A stretch of DNA of 64,000 nucleotides from NCBI RefSeq assembly GCF_902499335.1, contig NZ_CABVQK010000019.1, positions 1 to 64,000 on the forward strand, written 5' to 3'. A program made the position numbers and the translations under genes. Source of the DNA: Burkholderia lata (GTDB taxonomy: Bacteria > Pseudomonadota > Gammaproteobacteria > Burkholderiales > Burkholderiaceae). Below are positions 44,123 to 51,639 of this stretch, piece after piece; position 1 is the first letter of the stretch; each line of letters begins with the position of its first letter. The notes beneath the pieces are model-generated. The model had not been told where the DNA came from, searched no databases, and worked only from the letters and a program-made list of their open reading frames with translations.

Positions 44123-44950
44123 TCAGTTGACCTGGAGCTGGCCACCGCGGCCGAGGCCGCCCTTGACGTCCTGCGCCTTGTAGCTGCGCAGCGCAACGAC
44201 CATCTTGTTGTACGCGTCGATGAACGCGACGACCGTCGCCTTGCCTTCCGGCGTCGACGAGAAGCCGGCGAGCGCGCCGCCCACGCCGCCGCCGAAGCCG
44301 CCCAGCGCCGCGCCGTAGTTGGTCGCCGTCGAGCTGCCTTCCGACGCCGCGATCTGCACGGCCGAGCGCACGTCGAACAGCGTGAGCGTGACGACCGATG
44401 CCTTCGTCTGCAGGTGGCCGGCCACCGCCGCGACCGCGCCGTTGCCGATCAGCCCGCCGATCATGCTGCCGATGCCGCCGATCGGCGAATCGTTGATGAC
44501 GATCTGCGGTTCCATGTAATAGTCGGCCGCGACACGCTGGCCCTTCTGCTGCTTCGAGCCCGCGCGGTATTCGCCCGAGTTGCGCTGCAGCTGCGTGATG
44601 CGCGACAGGCGCGCGTCGCTCTTCTGGTTGCCGATCGACGTGATCACGAAGCAGTTCGACTGCTGGACGGCCAGGCGCAGCAGCGGGTCGATCGTCGTCA
44701 TCTTGGTCGCGCTGCCGAACGGGCCCCACCAGTCGGCGTTGCGGCCGTCGTCGACGGCGATCGTGCCGAGCGGCGACGCGCAGCGCTGCAGCCCCGAATC
44801 GGCGCCGGCGCTCGTGCCGCCCGCGGCGGCACCGGTCACGCCCGCATTCTGGCCGCCGGGCGTCACCACGCCGCCGCAGCCCGCGACGGACGCGCAAAGC
44901 GCTGCGACCAGCGCACCTTGAGTGAGACGTTGGGAAAGGATGGTCTTCAT
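44123..44950 (-). CDS. CsgG/HfaB-family outer-membrane lipoprotein
   Basis: CsgG and HfaB proteins form outer-membrane channels or anchors for curli subunits or holdfast. The 275-residue product has a lipobox VAGC (Cys25), LGTIAVDDG, LLRLAVQQSNCFVI, AADYYMEPQIVI, and a Gly-rich segment GGIGSMIGGLIGNGAVAA where CsgG has its membrane-spanning hairpins, followed by VVTLTLFDVRSAVQIAASEG. The length is close to CsgG (about 277). The neighbours are lipoproteins, not csgA, csgB, csgE or csgF, so the cargo is not a recognised curlin. The family call is fairly firm; secretion function is inferred. Confidence 0.8.
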   Translation of the reverse strand: MKTILSQRLTQGALVAALCASVAGCGGVVTPGGQNAGVTGAAAGGTSAGADSGLQRCASPLGTIAVDDGRNADWWGPFGSATKMTTIDPLLRLAVQQSNCFVITSIGNQKSDARLSRITQLQRNSGEYRAGSKQQKGQRVAADYYMEPQIVINDSPIGGIGSMIGGLIGNGAVAAVAGHLQTKASVVTLTLFDVRSAVQIAASEGSSTATNYGAALGGFGGGVGGALAGFSSTPEGKATVVAFIDAYNKMVVALRSYKAQDVKGGLGRGGQLQVN

Positions 44951-45070
44951 GTCGTTATCGATCGATTAGAGTCGTTGTTCGGCTTATGTGTTCGTGCGAA
45001 CTTCGATAAGCCCCCCGGCTGGCGCGCGATGGTGGTCTCCCCGCTGCTGCCCCCGTTGCTTCAGGCCCGG

Positions 45071-45658
45071 TCAGTAGTACCAGTACGTCTGCTGCCAGAC
45101 GCCGTAGTACGGATAGCCCGAGTACCAGTAGCCGTAATAGACGTCACGCCATTGCGTGCGCCATTTCCAGTCTTCTTCGTCTTCCTTCTTGGCCTTGCGC
45201 GCGAGATCGAGCAGCTTTTTCGATTCCTTGTCGCCGCGGCCGGCCGCGATCGACAGCCACTTCTCCGCTTCGCGTGCATCCGAGCCCATTTCCTCGAGGC
45301 CGAACAGGTAGAAACTGCCGAGCGCCTTCTGCGCCTGCAGGTCGCCGCGCTCAGCGGCATCGCGCATCCACTTGAGTGCCTGATAGCTGTCCTGGCGCAC
45401 GCCGTCGCCGCGGAAATAACGCAGGCCGAGATCGTAGGCGGCCTTCGGCTGGGTCTTCGCGGTCTGCTTCAGCGCAGCGATGCGGGGGCTTTCCTGGTCT
45501 GCCGAATCGTCCCTTTTTTGATAGGACACCTGATCTTTAGGACGGTCGGAACAACCTGTGTCGTCGCAGATCCGCACCGTGTTGCTGGTGAGCGACGGAT
45601 CCTGCGCGCACGCGGCCAATAGCAACAGCAGCCCCGGTGCGAGTAAACGGCGGTACAT
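45071..45658 (-). CDS. Sel1-repeat lipoprotein with a Tyr/Trp-rich C-terminus
   Basis: The 195-residue product begins MYRRLLAPGLLLLLAACAQD with lipobox LAAC (Cys17). Two Sel1-type TPR-like repeats follow (AAYDLGLRYFRGDGVRQDSY, ALKWMRDAAERGDLQAQKAL and AEKWLSIAAGRGDKES), then a charged KKEDEEDW segment. The last 32 residues contain ten Tyr and six Trp, an unusual aromatic tail ending QQTYWYY. The start at 45658 has AGGAAGG upstream; a TTG further back is rejected. It is first of three lipoprotein genes. A role in envelope assembly is plausible; the tail has no obvious precedent known to me. Confidence 0.8.
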   Translation of the reverse strand: MYRRLLAPGLLLLLAACAQDPSLTSNTVRICDDTGCSDRPKDQVSYQKRDDSADQESPRIAALKQTAKTQPKAAYDLGLRYFRGDGVRQDSYQALKWMRDAAERGDLQAQKALGSFYLFGLEEMGSDAREAEKWLSIAAGRGDKESKKLLDLARKAKKEDEEDWKWRTQWRDVYYGYWYSGYPYYGVWQQTYWYY

Positions 45659-46018
45659 TGTTACCTTCCTCAAGTTTTATTTGCGCCGCAATTCTTCGAG
45701 CTATCCCACCCCCGCGAGCTCGCACCCGGCTGCGCGCGGCGCAACGGATACAATCCGTCAACGCCGACACGCACTCCAAGGCTCTCTCAGGTTCTCTCTT
45801 CGAATCGTTCAGTCACTGCTTCATTGTTGTCGCTTTTCGCTGTGCCGACTGTGGCCGGCATCGATCCCCAAACATGACGCGACAAACAATAGTGACGTGG
45901 TGAGCAATAATAATGAAGAAAAAAGGCATGTCAAGGTCATTCGCATTTTCAAAGTTTGCATGACACGTCAGTTTTGATATGCTCACCCTCGCCCAAAACC
46001 CCTGGAGACCCCATCGAG
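45659..46018. promoter_or_regulatory. Divergent promoter region, lipoprotein genes versus signalling operon
   Basis: This 360 bp spacer separates two divergent units. About 45895-45985 is markedly AT-richer than its surroundings and contains a good minus-strand promoter match (45907-45934). No gene is supported here. Confidence 0.55.
45907..45934 (-). promoter_or_regulatory. Sigma-70-type promoter match for the lipoprotein genes
   Basis: On the minus strand TTGACA (45934-45929) is followed after 16 bases by TATTAT (45912-45907). Five or six of six positions match consensus in each box. It would give a leader of about 240 nt before the Sel1 lipoprotein gene. It is predicted from sequence only. 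Confidence 0.45.
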
Positions 46019-46891
46019 ATGTCCAACAGCGAGCAGGCCAACGTCGATCTCATCACCGCCAACAAGGTGCGCGACCTACTGAACCGCAACGGCATTCCAC
46101 CGCGAAGTCACAACACGACGATCGCGAATGTGCTCGGCCTGAGCTTTTCGGTCGTCACGCGCAAGATGAAAGGCCTGATCCCGTGGAACCTGTCGCAGTT
46201 GCAGGACATCGCGACGCACTTCGGCGTGCCGCCCGCGATCCTGCTCGACGACAAGGGCACGCAGCCGGCCGCCGCCGAGATGATCGACGCGACGCTCGTG
46301 ATCGAGTCGCGGCGTTTCCGCTGCCGCGCCGCGATCTCGTCGAAAGCCAGTAGCCAGGCCGAGACGGACTTCGTCGCGCTGCAGTGGCAAGGCGAATGGC
46401 TCATCACCGAGCGTCAGCACGCGCGCGAGGGCCGCACGTATCCGGTCGACGTCATCGAGCTGCGCTCGGCCCAGCCGAACGTGTATGCGGCGCGCATCGC
46501 CGTGGTCGACGATTCGCAGGACGTCGCCGAAACCGTATGTGAATATTTCATCGAAAAAGGCGTGAACGCGATCCCGTACTTCGACGGCGCGACGTTCCGC
46601 AAGGCACTGGAGGTCGAGGATTTCGACGGTTACATCCTCGACTGGATGCTCGGCGACCAGACGGCCGCCGAACTCGTGCGCGGCATCCGCTCGAGCGAGA
46701 ACAGCGGTGCGCCGATCTTCCTGCTGACCGGCAAGATCTCGACCGGCGAAGCCAGCGAGGACGAGATCGCGCACATCGTGTCGCACTACAACGCGCGCTG
46801 CGAGGAAAAGCCGGTGCGCCTGCCGATCCTGTTCGCCGAAGTGGCGCGCGAGCTGAAGATCACGCTGCCGGCCACGGCCGCCGCGAACTGA
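46019..46891 (+). CDS. HTH-receiver signalling protein with reversed domain order
   Basis: The 290-residue product has an N-terminal Cro/CI-like HTH (TTIANVLGLSFSVVTRKMKG, WNLSQLQDIATHFGVPPAIL), a middle segment with ESRRFRCRAA, and a C-terminal receiver domain. The receiver has the acidic pocket VVDDSQD, phospho-Asp208 in YILDWMLGD, LLTGK and Lys264 in EEKPVRLP. Most response regulators carry the receiver first and the DNA-binding domain last, so the order is reversed. The start at 46019 (MSNSEQANVDLI) is preferred to a 21-codon extension. It opens an operon with a periplasmic protein and a hybrid kinase, its likely phosphate source. Confidence 0.85.
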   Translation: MSNSEQANVDLITANKVRDLLNRNGIPPRSHNTTIANVLGLSFSVVTRKMKGLIPWNLSQLQDIATHFGVPPAILLDDKGTQPAAAEMIDATLVIESRRFRCRAAISSKASSQAETDFVALQWQGEWLITERQHAREGRTYPVDVIELRSAQPNVYAARIAVVDDSQDVAETVCEYFIEKGVNAIPYFDGATFRKALEVEDFDGYILDWMLGDQTAAELVRGIRSSENSGAPIFLLTGKISTGEASEDEIAHIVSHYNARCEEKPVRLPILFAEVARELKITLPATAAAN

Positions 46892-46933
46892 CACCACAAC
46901 GACAAATCACCACCGTACGACCGAGGGCAAGAC

Positions 46934-47437
46934 ATGCGAATTTCGACCATCTGGACCAAGAGCCTGCTGACGGCCTGCCTGCTCGGCATGGCGGCCGCGA
47001 CCTGGGCCGCTTCGTCGTTTACGTTCACCGTCGACGGCAAGATCGACAAGCACAACCAGCAGGGCAAGACGGCGTACGTGTTTTCCGAGCAGGCGCTGAT
47101 GGCGCTGCCGCAGCACACGATCGTCACGTCGACGAGCTGGACGCCGAAGGCAGCCTTCACCGGCCCGCGCCTGTCCGACATCCTGAAGACCGTCGGCGCG
47201 CACGGCACGCAGATCGAGTTCCGCTGCATCGACGAGTACACGTTCACGATTCCCGTGTCCGACGCCGATCGTTACGGCGTGATCCTCGCGCGGACGATGA
47301 ACGGCAAGGTGCTCGGCAACGACAACTACGGCCCGCTGTGGATCATGTACCCGCGCGACCAGTATCCCGATGAATTGAAGACGCCGCTCGGCGAAGCCAA
47401 GTTCGCGTGGCAGATCATCGGCCTGACGGTGAAATGA
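46934..47437 (+). CDS. Periplasmic small molybdopterin-binding-fold protein (sulfite-oxidase-like)
   Basis: The 167-residue product has a signal peptide ending ATWAA-SSFTF and resembles the short periplasmic proteins of the oxidoreductase molybdopterin-binding fold: GPRLSDILKTVGAHGTQIEF, FRCIDEYTFTIPVSD, GVILARTMNGK and YGPLWIMYPRDQYP. It is much shorter than catalytic sulfite oxidases. It lies between an HTH-receiver gene and a hybrid kinase gene and overlaps the kinase by 4 bp, so a sensory role feeding the kinase is more likely than free-standing catalysis. Cofactor binding is not established. Confidence 0.75.
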   Translation: MRISTIWTKSLLTACLLGMAAATWAASSFTFTVDGKIDKHNQQGKTAYVFSEQALMALPQHTIVTSTSWTPKAAFTGPRLSDILKTVGAHGTQIEFRCIDEYTFTIPVSDADRYGVILARTMNGKVLGNDNYGPLWIMYPRDQYPDELKTPLGEAKFAWQIIGLTVK

Positions 47438-49254
47438 AACGCCGTCGATGGAAAAATAGAAAGATCATCCTGGTCCTCGGCTCGCTGTGGATCATGGGGT
47501 TTGCCGCGTGGGCGTTCCTGCTGTGGGACCTCCTCGCCACATCGGTCAACGAGGGTGTGCTCGAAGGGCCGCGCGAAGGCGTGTTCTGGACCGCCGCGCA
47601 ATACCGGAACGTCTATACGCGGTTCGACCGGCAACTGATCCTCTACGCGACGCGCGAGGACGACGACTTCAATCACGTGCAGATGCAGTTCGACAGCCTG
47701 TCGGTGTCGTTCGGCTTTCTGCAGCGGCCATCGGAAGTGTCCGAATACTGGCTGCGCATCCCGCGCGCGCGCAACGAGATCGACGCGCTCGGCGAATTCA
47801 TGACGCGCCTGAAGCGCGAAGTGCCGTTGCTGCGCGACTCGCCGAAAAACGCGCAGCAGGTGATCGACGAAGTCAATGCGTACTGGCCGAAGGTCAACGG
47901 CCTCGCGAACTATTTCCGCGCGATCGAGATGGCGCAGCGCGACTTCACGTTCCATCAGCTGAAGGAAAAGCAGCGCGCGATCCTGATCCTCGGCATCGTG
48001 CTCGGCGTGATCCTGTGCGCGTTGTTCCTGCTGCTGTTCTATACGATGCGCACGCGTGACGACCTGCTAGAACGACAGGACGCGGCGCTAGACGCCGAAC
48101 GCAAGGCGTCCGACCGCGCATTCGAAATGATCGAGGCAAAGAACGCGTTCCTCGGGATGGTCAGCCATGAGTTGCGCACGCCGCTGCAGGCGATCTGCGG
48201 ATCGGTCGAGATCCTGCTCGCGCGCCCGCAGTCGGACGCGAACCTGAAGACGATCCGGCGGCTGCAGAATTCGGCGTTGTCGCTCGAAGCGCTCGTCAAG
48301 GACCTGACCGACTACATCAAGCTGCGCTCGACGAAGCGCCTCGCCGAACGGGAAACCGTCGGCATCGCGTCGCTGCTCGCCGAGGTGCTCGACCCGCTTC
48401 GCGAGAAGATCGCGGCCAAGCGGATCGCGGTCGCGCAGCAGGTCGAGCCGCACGACCTCGCGATCCGTTCCGATCGCAAGCTGCTGCGCCAGGTGCTGTC
48501 GAACCTGATCGAGAACTCGGTCAAGTACACGCTCGGCGGATCGATCCACGTGTCGATCACGCTCGCCGACGCGCCGGCCGGCCAGCAATTGAAGATCGCC
48601 GTGCGCGACACGGGCACCGGCATCGCGAAGCCGCACCTGTCGAAGATCTTCGAGCCGTTCTACCGCGCGAACGACGCGGTCGGGCTGCACGTGGATGGGA
48701 TCGGCATGGGGCTCGCCGTCGTGCGCGAAATCGTGACGACGCTGCGCGGGCATGTGGACGTGCGTAGCGTGGTCGGCGAAGGCAGCGAGTTCGTCGTGAC
48801 GCTGCCGGCCGAAGTGCCCGGCATCGACACCGCCGGCAACGCGGCCGGCGACACGCCCGCGCTGCCGCACGCGGCCGCGCACCGCGACCGGCGCGCGCTG
48901 GTGGTCGACGATGACGACAACGCGCGCGAAACGCTCGGCGCGATGCTGTCGGCGCTCGGCATCGAAGCCGATCTGTGCGGCACCGGGCAGGAAGGCGTCG
49001 CGCGCTTCGGTACGAGCCATTACGACATCGTCGTGCTCGATCTCGAGCTGCCGGACTTGAGCGGCTTCGAGGTCGCGCGGCGCATTCGGGCGGTCGCGGT
49101 ACCCGACGACGACGGCCGGCATCCGGCGATCCTCGGCGTCAGCGCGTATGAATCGACCGCGCTGAGCGAGAACAAGCAGGTGTTCGACGAATTCCTGCCG
49201 AAGCCCGTCCACCTGCGCGAACTCGGCGCGCTCGTCGAGAAGCTGCTCGCCTGA
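47434..49254 (+). CDS. Hybrid histidine kinase partnered with the HTH-receiver protein
   Basis: The 606-residue protein has a first membrane helix (IILVLGSLWIMGFAAWAFLL), a periplasmic domain of about 140 residues, a second helix (AILILGIVLGVILCALFLLL), HisKA with MVSHELRTPLQAI, HATPase (LIENSVKYTLGG, DTGTGIAKPHL, DGIGMGLAVV) and a C-terminal receiver (ALVVDDDDNARETL, VVLDLELPDLSG, LPKPVHL). The start at 47434 (MKRRRWKNRK) overlaps the periplasmic-protein stop by 4 bp. The coupling suggests that the small periplasmic protein, kinase and HTH-receiver form one pathway. The signal is unknown. Confidence 0.92.
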   Translation: MKRRRWKNRKIILVLGSLWIMGFAAWAFLLWDLLATSVNEGVLEGPREGVFWTAAQYRNVYTRFDRQLILYATREDDDFNHVQMQFDSLSVSFGFLQRPSEVSEYWLRIPRARNEIDALGEFMTRLKREVPLLRDSPKNAQQVIDEVNAYWPKVNGLANYFRAIEMAQRDFTFHQLKEKQRAILILGIVLGVILCALFLLLFYTMRTRDDLLERQDAALDAERKASDRAFEMIEAKNAFLGMVSHELRTPLQAICGSVEILLARPQSDANLKTIRRLQNSALSLEALVKDLTDYIKLRSTKRLAERETVGIASLLAEVLDPLREKIAAKRIAVAQQVEPHDLAIRSDRKLLRQVLSNLIENSVKYTLGGSIHVSITLADAPAGQQLKIAVRDTGTGIAKPHLSKIFEPFYRANDAVGLHVDGIGMGLAVVREIVTTLRGHVDVRSVVGEGSEFVVTLPAEVPGIDTAGNAAGDTPALPHAAAHRDRRALVVDDDDNARETLGAMLSALGIEADLCGTGQEGVARFGTSHYDIVVLDLELPDLSGFEVARRIRAVAVPDDDGRHPAILGVSAYESTALSENKQVFDEFLPKPVHLRELGALVEKLLA

Positions 49255-49308
49255 GCCGGCGCGCAGGCGAAGTGCCGCCTGTTGCCGCTTGTTGCAGTGT
49301 GTAGGCGC

Positions 49309-49728
49309 TTACTCGCCGATCAGATGCAGCACGATGTCGCGCCGGTGCGCCGCGCGGCGATGCTCGAACAGATAGATTCCCTGCCACGTGCCGAGCACCA
49401 TGCGCCCGTGCTCGACCGGGATCGACAATTGCACCTGCGTGAGCGCCGTGCGCAGGTGCGCCGGCATGTCGTCTGCCCCTTCGGTGTCGTGCTCGTAGCG
49501 CGCGGCGTCCTCGGGCGCGAGCGTCGCGAAATAACGCTCGATGTCGCGCTGCACCGACGAATCGGCATTCTCCTGGATCAGCAGCGATGCCGACGTATGG
49601 CGGCAGAACACGGTGAGCAGGCCGGTGCGGATCGGCTGCTGGTCGACGAATGCGCGCGCCTGCGCCGTGAACTCGATGAGACCGCTGCCGCGCGTGTCGA
49701 TGCCGATGTGCGTGATCGCCTGTTGCAT
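49309..49728 (-). CDS. YjbQ/UPF0047-family protein
   Basis: The 139-residue product matches the YjbQ family: GSGLIEFTAQARAFV, GLLTVFCRHTSASLLIQENA, DSSVQRDIERYF, MPAHLRTALTQVQLSIPVEH and GRMVLGTWQGIYLFEHR. Some members have been reported to have thiamine-phosphate synthase activity, but the physiological role is uncertain. The start at 49728 (MQQAITHIGI) matches the family; the open frame further upstream overlaps the thioredoxin gene. It lies 10 bp downstream of that gene, so they are probably co-transcribed. Confidence 0.93.
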   Translation of the reverse strand: MQQAITHIGIDTRGSGLIEFTAQARAFVDQQPIRTGLLTVFCRHTSASLLIQENADSSVQRDIERYFATLAPEDAARYEHDTEGADDMPAHLRTALTQVQLSIPVEHGRMVLGTWQGIYLFEHRRAAHRRDIVLHLIGE

Positions 49729-49738
49729 CGCCGTGACC

Positions 49739-50065
49739 TCAGGCCAGCGCGGCGAAGCCGTCGGCTTCGATCTGCTTCGCGTCGGCCGGACGCACGACGC
49801 GTGCGACTTCGACACCGTCGCGCAGGAACACCAGCGTCGGCCACAGCTTCACGCCGAACGAGCGGCCGAGCGGGCGGCCCGGGCCATCCTCGATTTTCAG
49901 GTGTCGCACGGCGGGATGCGCGGAAAACGACGCCACGATCGCCGGCTGCGCGCCCGCGCAGATCCCGCACCAGTTCGCGCCGAATTCGATGACGGTTGCA
50001 CCGCCCAGTGCGTCGACTTCCGCGCGTGTCGGCGCGTTGGCGGTGTAGCGTTGCTCGGTATCCAT
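49739..50065 (-). CDS. Thioredoxin-family protein with a CGIC active site
   Basis: The 108-residue product has the thioredoxin fold with VIEFGANWCGICAGAQPAI as active site and FGVKLWPTLVFLRDG carrying the cis-Pro (LWPT). The active-site dipeptide is Gly-Ile (CGIC) instead of Gly-Pro, which usually shifts the redox potential. No signal peptide is present, so it acts in the cytoplasm. The start at 50065 (MDTEQRYTANAP) has GAGGG upstream; an N-terminal extension of 60 basic residues is rejected. It precedes the yjbQ-type gene by 10 bp. Confidence 0.9.
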   Translation of the reverse strand: MDTEQRYTANAPTRAEVDALGGATVIEFGANWCGICAGAQPAIVASFSAHPAVRHLKIEDGPGRPLGRSFGVKLWPTLVFLRDGVEVARVVRPADAKQIEADGFAALA

Positions 50066-50293
50066 CAGGCCCTCGTGTGCGTTGGCGGAGCGAGGCCGCG
50101 CGCGCCCGTGCGATGCGGCGGGCGCGGCCTGCGATCTCCTACTGTAGCGGAAAAGCGCGCGCGGTGCCGACGGGTTCGGCCGGCGCACACGCGGCCTTCG
50201 CGCCCCTTCCGGAATGACACGACAAGATTCGGAGCGCCGCACCACCGCGACAGGATCAGCATGCGGACTGATCCCTCAACGAAGGCGCCGACC

Positions 50294-51019
50294 ATGAATG
50301 CTCCGCATTGCATCACAGAACCGAACATCCTCTATTTCGGCACGCCCGTCGTGCTGGTCAGTACGCTGAACGAAGATGGCACGGCCAATCTCGCGCCGAT
50401 CTCGTCCGCGTTCTGGCTCGGCTGGCGCGGCGTGATCGGCATCGCCGCCAGCTCGCAGACCACCCGCAACCTGCTGCGCACCGGCGAATGCGTGCTGAAC
50501 CTGCCGTCGTCGGCGCAGGCGCACGCGGTCGACCGGATCGCGCGTACGACGGGCACCTACCCGGTGCCGGACGGCAAGCGCGCGAAGGGCTACGTGTACG
50601 AACCCGACAAGTTCGGCACGGCCAGGCTCACCGCAGCCGCGTCGCAAACCGTCGTGCCGCCGCGTGCGCTCGAATGCCCGGTGCACATGGAAGCAGTCGT
50701 CGCGGCCACGCACGGCATCGGTGAAGAAGCGCCCGACGTGCGCGGCCACATCCGCGTGTTCGAGGTGCGCATCCAGCGCGTGCATGTACATCCCGACCTG
50801 CTGATGGACGGTCATCCGGACCGCATCGATCCGGACAAGTGGTCGCCGCTGATCATGAGCTTCCAGAAATTCTACGGCCTCACGCCACATCAGGTGCACG
50901 CATCGCGGCTCGCCGAGATTCCCGAGCGGGCGTATCGCAGCCCCGACATCGAGCGCTCGCGCGACGCGGGCGTGCCGGCCGGCGCGATGGCCGGCGTCAC
51001 CTCGGACGGCTCGACCTGA
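50294..51019 (+). CDS. Flavin reductase-like FMN-binding-domain protein
   Basis: The 241-residue product belongs to the flavin reductase-like family (FMN-binding split barrel): NILYFGTPVVLVSTLNEDGT, NLAPISSAFWLGWRGVIGI, SQTTRNLLRTGECVLNLPS and ECPVHMEAVV. Such proteins bind FMN and often act as NAD(P)H:flavin oxidoreductases; the substrate here is not known. The start at 50294 (MNAPHCITEPN) has GAAGG nine bases upstream, though ATG 50261 is a possible alternative. It is divergent from the thioredoxin gene and stands alone. Confidence 0.85.
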   Translation: MNAPHCITEPNILYFGTPVVLVSTLNEDGTANLAPISSAFWLGWRGVIGIAASSQTTRNLLRTGECVLNLPSSAQAHAVDRIARTTGTYPVPDGKRAKGYVYEPDKFGTARLTAAASQTVVPPRALECPVHMEAVVAATHGIGEEAPDVRGHIRVFEVRIQRVHVHPDLLMDGHPDRIDPDKWSPLIMSFQKFYGLTPHQVHASRLAEIPERAYRSPDIERSRDAGVPAGAMAGVTSDGST

Positions 51020-51198
51020 CGGACCGGCTGCACTGAACGGGGAGGTCGATCGCACAGTTGCGCGCCTGGACGACGCCGGTGAAACACGGCCCGCCGTCGA
51101 GGCGCGAGCCGCGCGGCGGCCTGTGCGCAAAGGCTGATCGGATAAGATACGGCCGGCCATGCTCATTGGCCCATGACCGAACCGACGGAGTGTTTTCA

Positions 51199-51531
51199 GT
51201 GATTCAACCGACCCAAGTATTCAAGGACAACCTCGCGCAACTGCCGGCCATCGACGGCGTCGCGCGCATCGATCTCGTCGGCGCGAACGGCGACGTGGTC
51301 GCGACCATCGAGAACCAGCCGGGCAAGCAAGGCTCGCTCGCGGTGTACAACTATCTGAAGCAGGCATTCGGCACGCTCGACGCGCAAGCCGCCGAGCACG
51401 GCCTCGCGGTGTTCGCCGAACATACGGCCGACGCACGCAACCGCCCGGGCGCGCATCCGAACGTCGATCGCCTGCTGGCGATCGTCGACGGCGGCGAAGC
51501 GCTGCGGATCGACGTCGTCGCGAAGGGCTGA
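51199..51531 (+). CDS. DUF2322-family protein
   Basis: The 110-residue product begins at GTG 51199, eight bases after ACGGAG, and reads VIQPTQVFKDNLAQLPAIDG, then IDLVGANGDVVATIENQPGK, GSLAVYNYLKQAFG, HTADARNRPGAHPNVDRLLA. I recognise it as the DUF2322 family of small beta-/gammaproteobacterial proteins of unknown function. It has no membrane segment or signal. A hairpin follows its stop. A longer upstream frame to 51058 has no Shine-Dalgarno support. Confidence 0.8.
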   Translation: MIQPTQVFKDNLAQLPAIDGVARIDLVGANGDVVATIENQPGKQGSLAVYNYLKQAFGTLDAQAAEHGLAVFAEHTADARNRPGAHPNVDRLLAIVDGGEALRIDVVAKG

Positions 51532-51533
51532 AT

Positions 51534-51552
51534 CACCGGCGGCACGCCGGTG
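51534..51552 (+). terminator. Short hairpin after the DUF2322 gene
   Basis: CACCGGCG (51534-51541) and CGCCGGTG (51545-51552) form a perfect 8-bp stem with a 3-base loop directly after the stop codon. No T run follows, so it may only be a weak or factor-dependent terminator. Confidence 0.4.
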
Positions 51553-51639
51553 CGCTGCCGGCCGGTGCGCGCGACCGTGACACGCGGGCGAAAACCCGCG
51601 ATCATCGCGCCCGTATCCCTTTCCCCGGAGACAGCCTGC

